From Ignavibacteriales bacterium (GTDB lineage Bacteria > Bacteroidota > Ignavibacteria > Ignavibacteriales > Melioribacteraceae): a stretch of 64,000 bases of DNA. The position numbers and the translations under genes are program-made. The stretch lies in assembly GCA_026390795.1 (NCBI GenBank), contig JAPLFG010000002.1:186001-250000 (forward strand), given 5' to 3'. The notes under the pieces are model-generated. The model saw nothing but the letters and a program-made list of their open reading frames with translations, was not told where the DNA came from and searched no databases. Below are positions 1 to 8,330 of this stretch, one piece after another (position 1 is the stretch's first letter; every line of letters starts with the position of its first letter).

Positions 1-1421
1 CTGCTGAAAGCGGCAAAATAGGTGGAAGAGGAAGACCTAGATCATCAACACAACAAAATGTTCAGGCCCATGTCGATGAATCGAAACCAATTACTAAAGA
101 TTCAACAAATATAAAAACGGATTCAACTGATATAGTAAAACAGGACAGTGTAACGGGACCAAATTCAATTCAGAAATCTTTAGAATTTTTGAAACTTGGA
201 GTTAAATGGCTGCTGTTGGATTATGATAATGTTTCTGTCAACTTTTCGCAATCCAGCTCTTATACAGGCGGAGGAATTGCAGGCGAGGGAACGGGATTTA
301 ATAATTTCTGGGGTGTTGCTCAGAGTAATTCCAAAGGACCTTCACGAATGTTCATGCTTGGTCTATCAAATGATTTAGGCACGCGTGCACCGCTTGGAAA
401 TCTGCAGGATACCTATACACAGAAAAATGATCTGAGTTTTAAAACATCTCGGCCACTTTGGGAAGGCGCCCAATTGGATCTTAGCTGGTCGGTTGGTTGG
501 AATATCAATAAAACTGCGACGATACAAACCGATTCGCTCGGAAATATTAATATCACAAATTTATTATCTACGGGGCAACTTGATAGATCATTTTTAAGTT
601 TACCGCCAACATTACTATTTTCATTTCTAGGTAATGGAATTAAAAAAGTAAGTGAACTTTACAACCCGACCGCCGCTAATCCGGGACAAAATCTTTCGGA
701 TGCTTTCTTGAACGGATTCGAGACTTTTTCTGTTCTTTCTAAAATTCCAATTCTTGGAAAATTCGCAAAATATATTCCCCGTCCAAACTGGAGTTTTACG
801 TGGAGCGGTCTTGAGAAATATTCAATATTTAGTTTTGCAAAACGGGTTCAAATAACTCATGTTTATACATCTAATTATAGTGAAGGATGGAGAATAAATC
901 CTGATGGAGTTCAAGAAACGCAAACGCAAAGAGTAGATTACGCATTTGCACCTCTAGTCGGAATCAGCATGAATTTCGATCAATTTTTCGGTGGGAGTTT
1001 TCAAGGTAGTGTACGGTTCTCCACAAAATCATCCTTCAGCCTTGGTGTATCAACACAGAATATTACAGAAGCTTATTCGAGAGATATTAATATTTCAGCT
1101 AGTTATACCAAATCCGGGTTCGAACTTCCGCTCTTCGGAATCTCTTTAAAGAACGATTTGGAAATTTCTTTTTCATATACAAGCGGCAAAACTTCAAGCA
1201 TTATTTATGACATGATGAAATTTATAGAGAGCGGTACTCCACAGGACGGAAAGACGAACACGGTAATTGAACCGAAGATCAGATATGTAATGAGCCAAAG
1301 TGTGTCTCTTACAATTTTCTACAGAAGGACGACTATCGAACCGGAAGGCGCTTCAAGAATTCCTCCCACGACTACAAATGAGGCCGGTGTTGATGTTCGT
1401 ATAACAATTGCACCAAGGTAA
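1..1421 (+). CDS. sprA: T9SS outer-membrane translocon SprA/Sov, C-terminal part (5' end outside window)
   Basis: The reading frame is open from base 3 with no stop, so the start lies left of the window and about 470 C-terminal residues are visible. The first ~60 residues are Ser/Thr/Asp-rich. The rest is rich in alternating aromatic and polar beta-strand segments, with phrases such as VSVNFSQSSSYTGG, TRAPLGNLQDTY and PKIRYVMSQSVSLTIFYRR that resemble the C-terminal barrel of SprA. In T9SS bacteria SprA is the very large beta-barrel through which cargo crosses the outer membrane. The gene is followed 10 bases later by a PorX-type regulator, which supports the call. The identity comes from recalled family resemblance, not a search. 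Another large outer-membrane protein is possible but less likely. Confidence 0.8.
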   Translation, partial: AESGKIGGRGRPRSSTQQNVQAHVDESKPITKDSTNIKTDSTDIVKQDSVTGPNSIQKSLEFLKLGVKWLLLDYDNVSVNFSQSSSYTGGGIAGEGTGFNNFWGVAQSNSKGPSRMFMLGLSNDLGTRAPLGNLQDTYTQKNDLSFKTSRPLWEGAQLDLSWSVGWNINKTATIQTDSLGNINITNLLSTGQLDRSFLSLPPTLLFSFLGNGIKKVSELYNPTAANPGQNLSDAFLNGFETFSVLSKIPILGKFAKYIPRPNWSFTWSGLEKYSIFSFAKRVQITHVYTSNYSEGWRINPDGVQETQTQRVDYAFAPLVGISMNFDQFFGGSFQGSVRFSTKSSFSLGVSTQNITEAYSRDINISASYTKSGFELPLFGISLKNDLEISFSYTSGKTSSIIYDMMKFIESGTPQDGKTNTVIEPKIRYVMSQSVSLTIFYRRTTIEPEGASRIPPTTTNEAGVDVRITIAPR

Positions 1422-1431
1422 TTTATAAGCT

Positions 1432-3003
1432 ATGAAAAAAAATAAAATTTTATGGGTTGATGATGAGATTGAATTACTTCGATCTCACATTATTTTTCTT
1501 AATGAAAAAGGTTATGAAGTTTCCACCGTCACAAATGGTCAGGACGCAATTTCCGAGGTAAGAGAAAATCAATTCGATTTGATCTTTCTTGATGAAATGA
1601 TGGCAGGTATCGGCGGACTCGAAACACTGGCTCAAATAAAAGAGATCAATCCAAACATTCCGGTTGTAATGGTTACTAAAAGCGAAGAAGAATCGTTGAT
1701 GCATGACGCAATCGGAAGTAAGATAAGTGATTACTTGATAAAACCGGTCCTTCCTTCGCAAGTTCTTATGGTCTGCAAAAAAATTCTTGAGCAGAAAAAA
1801 ATTTCCGGCGAGTACGTTGCAAAAGATTATCTCCACGATTTTAATGAAATCTCACGCAGGCTTTTACTCGACCCGGATTATGATGATTGGATCGACATCT
1901 ATTTGAAACTGACCAACTGGGATATGGAACTTGATACTCATCCGGAAGTTGATCTTCGTCAGACTCTTGTTGAACAGCGGAAAGAATGCAACCAAGAGTT
2001 TAGTAAATATGTAGAAAAAAAATATAAAAATTGGATTGATAATGTCGGCGGGGAGGATGTTCCAACCTTAACTACACAGATTGTTGATAAATATGTAATT
2101 CCGCAATTATCAAAAACAGAAGGACCGGTTTTTTTCTTCGTGATTGATTGCTTACGTCTCGATCAATGGTTGGTGATGGAAAAACATTTGACGGATTTGT
2201 TCAATATTCATAAAGATTATTATTATTCAATTCTTCCAACTGCAACACCTTACGCGCGTAATTCATTATTTGCCGGATTATTCCCTTCAGAGATTGAAAA
2301 AAATTATCCTGATCTTTGGGGAACGATGAACGATGATGAAAATAGTATGAATAAATATGAGAAAGAACTGCTGCAAAATCTATTGAACAGAAGAAAAATT
2401 TCTTTAAAGAATGAATTGAAGTACATAAAAATAATTGATCCCGATGTCGGTCGCTCATTTGAGCAAAATGTCCTTTCACATAAGAAAACTCATTTTATGG
2501 CTGTAGTGGTAAATTTCTTGGATATGATCGCGCACGGTCGATCCGATTCTGCGATTCTAAAAGAAATCGCACCGGATGAAGCCGCTTACCGGTCTCTTAC
2601 AAATAGCTGGTTTCAGCATTCATCATTACTTAACACATTCCGGGCGATTGCGACAATTCCTCATGCAAAAATAATTGTGACTACCGATCACGGCAGCATA
2701 CGAACATTGCGCGGGGCAAAAGTGTTAGGCGATAAAGAAGCGTCTCCTAATTTGCGGTTTAAGTTCGGTCGCAATCTTAAAGTTGATGATAAGCATGCAA
2801 TCTTTATAAAAAATCCACTTGATTATAAATTACCTAAGCGCGGTTTAACAGTTAGTTATATTATTTCAAAAGAAGATTTTTATTTTGTTTATCCAACAGA
2901 CTATCACAAATATTTGAGTTACTACAAAGATAGTTTTCAGCACGGCGGTATTTCTATGGAAGAAATGCTTCTTCCGGTAGTTACTTTGGAGACAAAGGTT
3001 TGA
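1432..3003 (+). CDS. porX: PorX-type response regulator with PglZ domain (T9SS regulation)
   Basis: The protein has 523 residues. Residues 1-120 are a receiver domain: acidic pocket D10/D11, phospho-acceptor D54 in LIFLDEMM, and conserved Lys in LIKPV. The C-terminal two thirds match a PglZ/alkaline-phosphatase-like fold, with metal-site phrases FFFVIDCLRLDQW and TTDHGSIR and a histidine-containing HGGISMEE end. Receiver plus PglZ at about 520 residues is the architecture of PorX, the cytoplasmic regulator paired with kinase PorY that controls T9SS genes and function. It begins 10 bases after sprA, with tsaE overlapping its stop. No PorY-like kinase is adjacent. Confidence 0.9.
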   Translation: MKKNKILWVDDEIELLRSHIIFLNEKGYEVSTVTNGQDAISEVRENQFDLIFLDEMMAGIGGLETLAQIKEINPNIPVVMVTKSEEESLMHDAIGSKISDYLIKPVLPSQVLMVCKKILEQKKISGEYVAKDYLHDFNEISRRLLLDPDYDDWIDIYLKLTNWDMELDTHPEVDLRQTLVEQRKECNQEFSKYVEKKYKNWIDNVGGEDVPTLTTQIVDKYVIPQLSKTEGPVFFFVIDCLRLDQWLVMEKHLTDLFNIHKDYYYSILPTATPYARNSLFAGLFPSEIEKNYPDLWGTMNDDENSMNKYEKELLQNLLNRRKISLKNELKYIKIIDPDVGRSFEQNVLSHKKTHFMAVVVNFLDMIAHGRSDSAILKEIAPDEAAYRSLTNSWFQHSSLLNTFRAIATIPHAKIIVTTDHGSIRTLRGAKVLGDKEASPNLRFKFGRNLKVDDKHAIFIKNPLDYKLPKRGLTVSYIISKEDFYFVYPTDYHKYLSYYKDSFQHGGISMEEMLLPVVTLETKV

Positions 3004-3431
3004 TGGAATTTCCTTTTAGTAAAAAAATTAAAACGGAAAGTGAAACAATAGAGATCGCAAAGGAATTTTCCAAACTTCTTGTTCCAGGTGAAATTGTTCT
3101 CTTAAATGGCGATCTTGGTTCAGGTAAAACATTTTTTGTTAAGAATGTTTGCCGTCAATTCGGTATTGAAAATGTTTCTAGTCCAAGCTTCTCTATTGTA
3201 AACGAATACCACAACGGAAAAGATATTATTCATTTTGATTTTTACCGCGTAAAGAAGATTGAAGAGCTTTACGATATAGGATTTGAAGATTACATCATGA
3301 ACAATGAAACGATTGTATTTATTGAGTGGGCGGATATGTTCACTGAAATTTTGCCTAAGAAGAATTATGAGATCGAATTGAAGATTGACAATAATACTGA
3401 AAGAGAAATATCGATATTAAAGCATGAATGA
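3003..3431 (+). CDS. tsaE: tRNA threonylcarbamoyladenosine biosynthesis ATPase TsaE
   Basis: The start is ATG at 3003, whose A is the last base of the porX TGA stop; a TTG three bases earlier is the alternative. The protein has 142 residues with a Walker A motif GDLGSGKT at 36-43, the SSPSF segment shortly after it, and a Walker-B-like VFIEWAD near residue 106, all typical of the short TsaE ATPase. TsaE works with TsaB and TsaD to make the t6A modification on ANN-decoding tRNAs. tsaB follows with an 8-base overlap; tsaD and tsaC are not in the window. Confidence 0.93.
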   Translation: MEFPFSKKIKTESETIEIAKEFSKLLVPGEIVLLNGDLGSGKTFFVKNVCRQFGIENVSSPSFSIVNEYHNGKDIIHFDFYRVKKIEELYDIGFEDYIMNNETIVFIEWADMFTEILPKKNYEIELKIDNNTEREISILKHE

Positions 3432-4080
3432 ATTATTTCCAATATTGGCTTTAGAGACTTCTGGTACACTGTGCAGTGTAGCTTTATATCTGGACATAAA
3501 TAAATTTATTGAATTGAACTATTTGGAAAAACATGTTCATTCACAAAAATTAATTGGTATGATCGATACCGTTCTAAAAATTTCTGATATTGAACTAAAT
3601 AAAATCAAATCAATTGCAGTTTCGATGGGACCCGGGTCGTTTACCGGATTAAGAATTGGGCTTTCTGCTGCTAAAGGAATTGCATTTGGGGCAGCATTGC
3701 CTATTATACCTGTACCAACATTCGATGCATTCGCTCACCAAATTGCAGAATATCTTCCGGATCAATCGAGATTTGCAATTGCCGTCGGTGCAAATATTGA
3801 AGAAGCTTATTTTGCTCGATATTTTAAAAAAGGAATTAAAGTTGAAATACTAGAAGAACTTAAATTAATTGAGAAAATTAATTTAGAAAATCTGGTCGCT
3901 TCGGATGAAATGGTTTATGGAAACTTTGGAAAATCTACAAAATTAAATGTACCGGATGGTCCAACTGCAAAAGCAATTGGTGAATGGGCTTATTTATATG
4001 GTCAGGATTTATTAACTTTTGATCAGGATTATCTCGAACCAAATTATTTTAAGAAATTTATAGTTAGGGCAAAGAAATGA
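3424..4080 (+). CDS. tsaB: tRNA threonylcarbamoyladenosine biosynthesis protein TsaB
   Basis: The protein has 218 residues and an ASKHA fold. The N-terminal ALETSGTLCSVAL strand-turn, the HVHS segment at 37-40 and the highly conserved GPGSFTGLR motif at 69-77 are the TsaB signature. The C-terminus ends near a YLEPNYFKKF motif, as in other TsaB proteins. TsaB is the non-catalytic partner that scaffolds TsaD and TsaE in t6A synthesis. Its start overlaps the end of tsaE, and its stop overlaps the following gene by four bases, so the run is co-transcribed. Confidence 0.93.
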   Translation: MNELFPILALETSGTLCSVALYLDINKFIELNYLEKHVHSQKLIGMIDTVLKISDIELNKIKSIAVSMGPGSFTGLRIGLSAAKGIAFGAALPIIPVPTFDAFAHQIAEYLPDQSRFAIAVGANIEEAYFARYFKKGIKVEILEELKLIEKINLENLVASDEMVYGNFGKSTKLNVPDGPTAKAIGEWAYLYGQDLLTFDQDYLEPNYFKKFIVRAKK

Positions 4081-4802
4081 AAAGAATTACTTTTTTTTTC
4101 CTTTTAAGTTTTACAGCAACCTTATTTGCACAGATAGTCGCTCCGAGAATCAGTGTAAAGACAGATCGCCACGATTTTGGCACAATCACTGAATCCGAAG
4201 TGGTTACGCACAATTTTGAAATTCAAAATACCGGAACAGCTGAGCTTGTGATTAGTCAAGTTAGAGCCTCATGCGGCTGTACTGCGGCAAAACCGGGTAA
4301 AATGAAACTGAAACCGGGAGAAAAAACTTTTGTAAAGGTTGAGTTCAATTCCGAAAACCGTTTGGGACCTCAAGAAAAATTTGTTTATGTCTCTTCTAAT
4401 GATCCCGTAAATCCGGAATACAAACTTTCATTTACCGGAGTAGTGGTTGATAAAAACTTAGCCTCCAAAAATGGTGTAAATCCTAAACTTACTCTTAATA
4501 AATCAACTTATGATTTCGGAAATGTTGAAGAAGGAAAAATTGTAAATGTCAAATTAGGATTTAAGAACGAAGGCAAAAGTGTACTTTTAATTAATGATGT
4601 AAAAACATCATGCGGATGTACCGCCGCCTTGTTAAGCAGTAAATCACTAAAACCGGATGAATCCGGAACTATTAGAATCGAATTAGACACTGCGAACCGT
4701 GAAGGAAAGTTGACTCGTACCGTCACTCTTTACTCAAACGATCCTCAAAATCCGAATCAAACAATCACTTTATTTGTGAACATTGAAAAGAGAAAATCTT
4801 AA
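4077..4802 (+). CDS. Exported protein with two DUF1573 (Ig-like) domains
   Basis: The protein has 241 residues and a clear signal peptide (MKRITFFFLLSFTATLFAQ). Two tandem DUF1573 domains follow, each starting with a HDFG/YDFG strand and each containing the hallmark SCGCT segment (near residues 64 and 179) and a SNDPxNP turn (near 103 and 221). DUF1573 domains are Ig-like beta folds common in exported Bacteroidota proteins; the biochemical role is unknown. It overlaps tsaB by four bases (ATGA) and its last base is the first base of accD, so it sits in a housekeeping operon. Confidence 0.9.
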   Translation: MKRITFFFLLSFTATLFAQIVAPRISVKTDRHDFGTITESEVVTHNFEIQNTGTAELVISQVRASCGCTAAKPGKMKLKPGEKTFVKVEFNSENRLGPQEKFVYVSSNDPVNPEYKLSFTGVVVDKNLASKNGVNPKLTLNKSTYDFGNVEEGKIVNVKLGFKNEGKSVLLINDVKTSCGCTAALLSSKSLKPDESGTIRIELDTANREGKLTRTVTLYSNDPQNPNQTITLFVNIEKRKS

Positions 4803-5641
4803 TGGGTTGGTTTACAAGAAAAAAAGAAAATATTTCCCGCGATAGCAAAAAGACAGATATACCGGACGGTCAATGGTCTAAATGTGAAGATTGCGGAGAA
4901 ATAATTCATACAAAACAGCTTGAAGTAAATTTATGGTGTTGCCCAAAATGCAATTATCATTTTAGAATCGGAAGTGACCAATACATCTCACTTCTGTTTG
5001 ATAAAGGTTCTTTTAAAGAGCTTGATAAAAAAATGAAATCCGGAGATCCGCTTGAATTCACCGATACAAAAAAATATTCTGAAAGGATTGTTGCTACAAT
5101 TAAAAAAAGCGGATTGAATGATGCGGTAAAAACCGGTGTTGGCAAAATTGACGGAAAAAAAACTTCATTTGCCTGCATGGATTTTAATTTTATAGGCGGA
5201 AGCATGGGTTCCGTTGTTGGTGAAAAAATTGCGCGTGCAATTGACGCAGCCTATGAAGAAAAAATCCCTATGATAATAATAAGTCAAAGCGGCGGTGCAA
5301 GAATGATGGAAGGTGCATTCTCACTTATGCAAATGGCTAAAACAAGTTCAAGACTGGCGCGTAATGCTGAAGCAAAATTACCTTACATATCAATATTAAC
5401 CGATCCAACTACAGGTGGAGTTACAGCCAGTTATGCAATGCTCGGAGATATAATTGTCGCAGAACCGAAAGCATTAATTGGTTTTGCCGGACCACGCGTT
5501 ATCAAGCAAACGATAGGCAAAGATTTACCCGAAGGTTTTCAGAAGACAGAATTTCAGCTTGAGAATGGATTTGTAGATTTTATTGTAAACAGAAAACAGA
5601 TGAAGGAAAAACTATCACAGTTGATAGATTACTTATCGTAA
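4802..5641 (+). CDS. accD: Acetyl-CoA carboxylase carboxyltransferase subunit beta
   Basis: The protein has 279 residues. It carries the AccD zinc ribbon C28-x2-C31...C47-x2-C50 and then the crotonase-like carboxyltransferase domain, with SQSGGARMMEG, TDPTTGGVTASYAMLGD and GFAGPRVIKQT motifs. It forms an alpha2beta2 carboxyltransferase with AccA and transfers CO2 from biotin to acetyl-CoA, the first step of fatty-acid synthesis. accA is not in the window. The biotin ligase gene birA lies 1.2 kb to the right on the other strand, a functionally related neighbour. The start overlaps the previous stop by one base. Confidence 0.95.
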   Translation: MGWFTRKKENISRDSKKTDIPDGQWSKCEDCGEIIHTKQLEVNLWCCPKCNYHFRIGSDQYISLLFDKGSFKELDKKMKSGDPLEFTDTKKYSERIVATIKKSGLNDAVKTGVGKIDGKKTSFACMDFNFIGGSMGSVVGEKIARAIDAAYEEKIPMIIISQSGGARMMEGAFSLMQMAKTSSRLARNAEAKLPYISILTDPTTGGVTASYAMLGDIIVAEPKALIGFAGPRVIKQTIGKDLPEGFQKTEFQLENGFVDFIVNRKQMKEKLSQLIDYLS

Positions 5642-5701
5642 TGTCAAAAACTAATCTATTCAACGAGTTAAGAATAATTAAAATATCTAGAGAGTGTAAA
5701 T

Positions 5702-6856
5702 CTATTTTCTGAATTTTTTTACTAGTCTACTTAAAACATCAAGTGTAAAGTCAACTTCTTCTACTTTATTCATCGAGTTAAAAGATAACCTTAAAGTACC
5801 GGCAGCATCTTCCGGATTATATCCCATCCCGAGTATTACATGAGAAGCTTTTATCGTCCCGCTAGTACAAGCCGATCCGTTTGATGCGGCAACTCCGTTA
5901 ATATCAAGATACATTAACAAAGATTCGGAATCATTATTATAAAATTCAGATTTGAATGTAATACTTAAAATGAATGGGGATGTAAGCGGAGTGCTGTTAA
6001 TTAGTATCCCGTTATTATCGATTGTTGCAAGTCCGGCAATAAATTTTTCTTTAAGTTTTTTTGCATGATCATAATTTGAAGGCATTGAATCTTTAGCGAT
6101 TTTAATTGCTTGCGTAAATCCAACTATTCCGGCAACATTCTCAGTTCCACCTCGCCGGTTACGTTCTTGTGAACCGCCTAACAACAATGGCGAAAGGGGT
6201 GTTCCGCTTTTTACAAATGCAAAACCGGTTCCTTTAGGACCATTAATTTTATGAGCCGAACCGCAGAGAGAATCTACTCCCAGATTTTTTACATCTATTG
6301 GGATTTTTCCAAAACTTTGAACAGCGTCAGTATGAAAGAAAATATTTTTTGATCTGATTGAAACCGCAATCTCTTCTATTGGATTAATTATTCCGGTTTC
6401 ATTATTAACGTGCATCAATGAAACTAAGGAAGTGTTTTTATCAATATTGTCAGTTAATGAAGACAAATTAATTCTTGATTCAGAATCAACATTCAGCCAA
6501 TGAACATTGAAACCATTTCTCTCTAATTCTTGAAAAGTATCGAGCACACAATGATGTTCAACCTTTGAGGTAATAATTTTATTACGTTTGCTCTCCTCAA
6601 ATTCTGTTTTCGTTATTCCGAAGATTGCAAAATTGTTTGCCTCAGTACCTCCGCTGGTAAAATAAATTTCACTCGGATTCGCATTTATAAAGTCAGCAAC
6701 AGTCTCGCGTGCATCTTCAATTGCTACTCTTACTGTTCTGCCATACGAATGAATTGAAGATGGATTTCCAAACTCACCCATCAGGTAAGGCTTCATGGCT
6801 TCAAATACTTTTGGATGGACCGGTGTTGTAGCGGCGTTATCGAAATATACTCGCAT
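5702..6856 (-). CDS. Cysteine desulfurase (NifS/IscS family)
   Basis: The protein has 384 residues and an aminotransferase class V fold. The PLP Schiff-base lysine is K203 in SAHKINGPKG; HTDAVQSFGK precedes it. The sulfur-carrying loop is GSACTSG with C330. The N-terminus YFDNAATTPVHPKV and RRGGTENVAG are family hallmarks. It removes sulfur from cysteine as a protein-bound persulfide for Fe-S clusters and tRNA thiolation. No iscU or iscR neighbour is present, so which branch (IscS- or NifS-like) it serves is open. It is encoded just downstream of birA on the same strand and converges on accD. Confidence 0.93.
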   Translation of the reverse strand: MRVYFDNAATTPVHPKVFEAMKPYLMGEFGNPSSIHSYGRTVRVAIEDARETVADFINANPSEIYFTSGGTEANNFAIFGITKTEFEESKRNKIITSKVEHHCVLDTFQELERNGFNVHWLNVDSESRINLSSLTDNIDKNTSLVSLMHVNNETGIINPIEEIAVSIRSKNIFFHTDAVQSFGKIPIDVKNLGVDSLCGSAHKINGPKGTGFAFVKSGTPLSPLLLGGSQERNRRGGTENVAGIVGFTQAIKIAKDSMPSNYDHAKKLKEKFIAGLATIDNNGILINSTPLTSPFILSITFKSEFYNNDSESLLMYLDINGVAASNGSACTSGTIKASHVILGMGYNPEDAAGTLRLSFNSMNKVEEVDFTLDVLSRLVKKFRK

Positions 6857-6866
6857 TAATTCCTTT

Positions 6867-7634
6867 CTATCTAAGACTCACATCGCCGTAATGGATTTTT
6901 TCCAATTTGTCGCCGATTCGAAGAACTAAGAATCCATTTTCATCAATGTCATCAAAAATGCCGACTTTAGTTTTGTCGCCATCAACAATTTTGATTTTTT
7001 CACCAATCATTTTACAACGATTGCGCCAATCGGTTAAAACTTTTTTGCCGGATCGTTTAGATACTTCAAGCATTTCTTCAAAATTGTTAAGTACTTCACT
7101 AAGTAATTTTTCTCTGCTTACAATTGAATGAAATTCCTTTCTCACGGAAGTTGGTGGAATTTCAAACTGACCCGGGAAGTTCGGCTGATTCACGTTTATT
7201 CCAATTCCCACAACAATTCTGCTTATTTTATTTCCTTTAGAAATTGATTCGAGCAGAATTCCGGCAATTTTTTTCTTATGGATTAAAACATCATTTGGCC
7301 ATTTAAGTTCAACGTTGAGTTGAAAAAGATTTTCTATGGATTGAGCAACTGCAATCGCAGCGCTTAAGTTTATCAAATGAATTTTCTGCTCCTTGAATTC
7401 ACCTTTTAGCAAAATGGAGAATGTAAGATTTTGCCCGCTGCTGCTAATCCATTCTCTTTCTTTTCTACCGCGCCCTTTGCTTTGAAATTCTGCAAGAAGA
7501 ACTGTTCCGTTCTGGTTTGATTCCTTACTCGCTAATAACATTGCATTCGTAGATTCAACCTCGTCACTGTAAATAAAATTTCTACCAATGTAATCGGTAT
7601 CAAGCTTGATATCAAACTCTTCGATCTTGAACAA
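6867..7634 (-). CDS. birA: Biotin--[acetyl-CoA-carboxylase] ligase BirA, without DNA-binding domain
   Basis: The protein has 255 residues. The biotinyl-AMP loop GRGRKE is at 54-59, KWPNDV at 111-116 is followed by KKIAGILLE, and the VVGIGINVNQ strand is present. There is no N-terminal winged helix, so it is a monofunctional (group I) ligase rather than a repressor. It attaches biotin to AccB or other carriers. It lies 10 bases upstream of the cysteine desulfurase, and the 219 bases to its right form a divergent intergenic region with the chaperone operon. Confidence 0.93.
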   Translation of the reverse strand: MFKIEEFDIKLDTDYIGRNFIYSDEVESTNAMLLASKESNQNGTVLLAEFQSKGRGRKEREWISSSGQNLTFSILLKGEFKEQKIHLINLSAAIAVAQSIENLFQLNVELKWPNDVLIHKKKIAGILLESISKGNKISRIVVGIGINVNQPNFPGQFEIPPTSVRKEFHSIVSREKLLSEVLNNFEEMLEVSKRSGKKVLTDWRNRCKMIGEKIKIVDGDKTKVGIFDDIDENGFLVLRIGDKLEKIHYGDVSLR

Positions 7635-7804
7635 AATTGTAATCTCCTAAAAATAAATTTCATGAAAAAAAATTTTAATTTCGGTCAGAAGTTAAGACAC
7701 ACTAGAAATTATATTTGAATCTCTGTCAAAAATTCCGATAGCTCAAAAATCGTGTGCGATCCTCTAAATCATTAAAAAATATATAATTACGAAACATATG
7801 GCTC

Positions 7805-7820
7805 TTGGCACATACATTGT
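7805..7820 (+). promoter_or_regulatory. Sigma-54-like -24/-12 promoter for the hsp20-dnaK operon
   Basis: The sequence reads TTGGCAC-N5-TTGT, matching the -24/-12 consensus (TGGCAC-N5-TTGC) except for the final base of the -12 element, with the exact 10-base GG-to-G(C) interval. The expected transcript start is about 7832, giving a 22-nt leader with a strong GGAGG ribosome site at 7843-7847 before the ATG at 7854. A TATAAT overlaps at 7820-7825 but has no good -35 at 17 bases. No CIRCE element is visible. Confidence 0.5.
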
Positions 7821-7853
7821 ATAATAGTATCATCAAAATTAAAGGAGGATAAA

Positions 7854-8288
7854 ATGACACTTATTAAATTCGAACCCATGCGAGATTTTGAAACTATTCA
7901 TGACAGAATTCAAAGATACTTTGATGATTTCTCAAGCTTTGGATTCAACATGAATGAAACTTTTTACCCGAGAATCGATATTTCGGAGGATAAGAACAAT
8001 ATTAGTGTAACCGCAGAAATCCCCGGAGTAAAAAAAGAAAATATCAAAATCACTTTGCAAGATAACATTTTAACAATAGAAGGGGAAAAGAAAAAAGAAT
8101 CTGAACAAAAAGATAAGAACTTTTATAGAAGTGAAAGAATGTTCGGTTCATTTAAACGCTCTTTCACACTTCCGGAAGAAGTTGATTCCGAGAAGGTTGA
8201 TGCCAAGTTTGAAAATGGCATGCTTCAAATACAATTGAAAAAAACGGAAGCAAGAGTAAAAAACGAGAAATTAATCGAGCTGAAGTAA
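7854..8288 (+). CDS. Hsp20-family small heat-shock protein (first copy)
   Basis: The protein has 144 residues. An alpha-crystallin domain spans about 40-140: DISEDKNNISVTAEIPGV, the acidic/basic EGEKKKES loop, YRSERMFGSFKRSFTLPEEVD, and the signature FENGMLQIQLKK. The C-terminus carries a KLIEL tail in place of a clean IxI motif. It is an ATP-independent holdase. It is the first gene of a unit with dnaK and a second hsp20, preceded by a GGAGG site and a sigma-54-like promoter. Confidence 0.95.
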   Translation: MTLIKFEPMRDFETIHDRIQRYFDDFSSFGFNMNETFYPRIDISEDKNNISVTAEIPGVKKENIKITLQDNILTIEGEKKKESEQKDKNFYRSERMFGSFKRSFTLPEEVDSEKVDAKFENGMLQIQLKKTEARVKNEKLIELK

Positions 8289-8300
8289 CCACTTCAGCTC
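8277..8300 (+). other. Intercistronic stem-loop between hsp20 and dnaK
   Basis: GAGCTGAAGT (8277-8286), a 4-base loop, then ACTTCAGCTC (8291-8300) form a perfect 10-bp stem that includes the hsp20 stop codon. No T-run follows, so it is not a standard terminator. It is placed to act as a 3' stability or processing element that could set the hsp20:dnaK ratio. Confidence 0.6.
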
Positions 8301-8330
8301 ATTCAAAAATCAAATCTAAAGGATACTGAA

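Noticed and set aside
7797-7825. Sigma-70 promoter with TATAAT at 7820-7825
   Set aside because: The hexamer at the right -35 distance is TATGGC, a poor match, while the -24/-12 pattern fits with correct spacing. Dual use cannot be excluded.
7635-7853. CIRCE operator for the chaperone operon
   Set aside because: No TTAGCACTC-N9-GAGTGCTAA-type inverted repeat is present in the upstream region.
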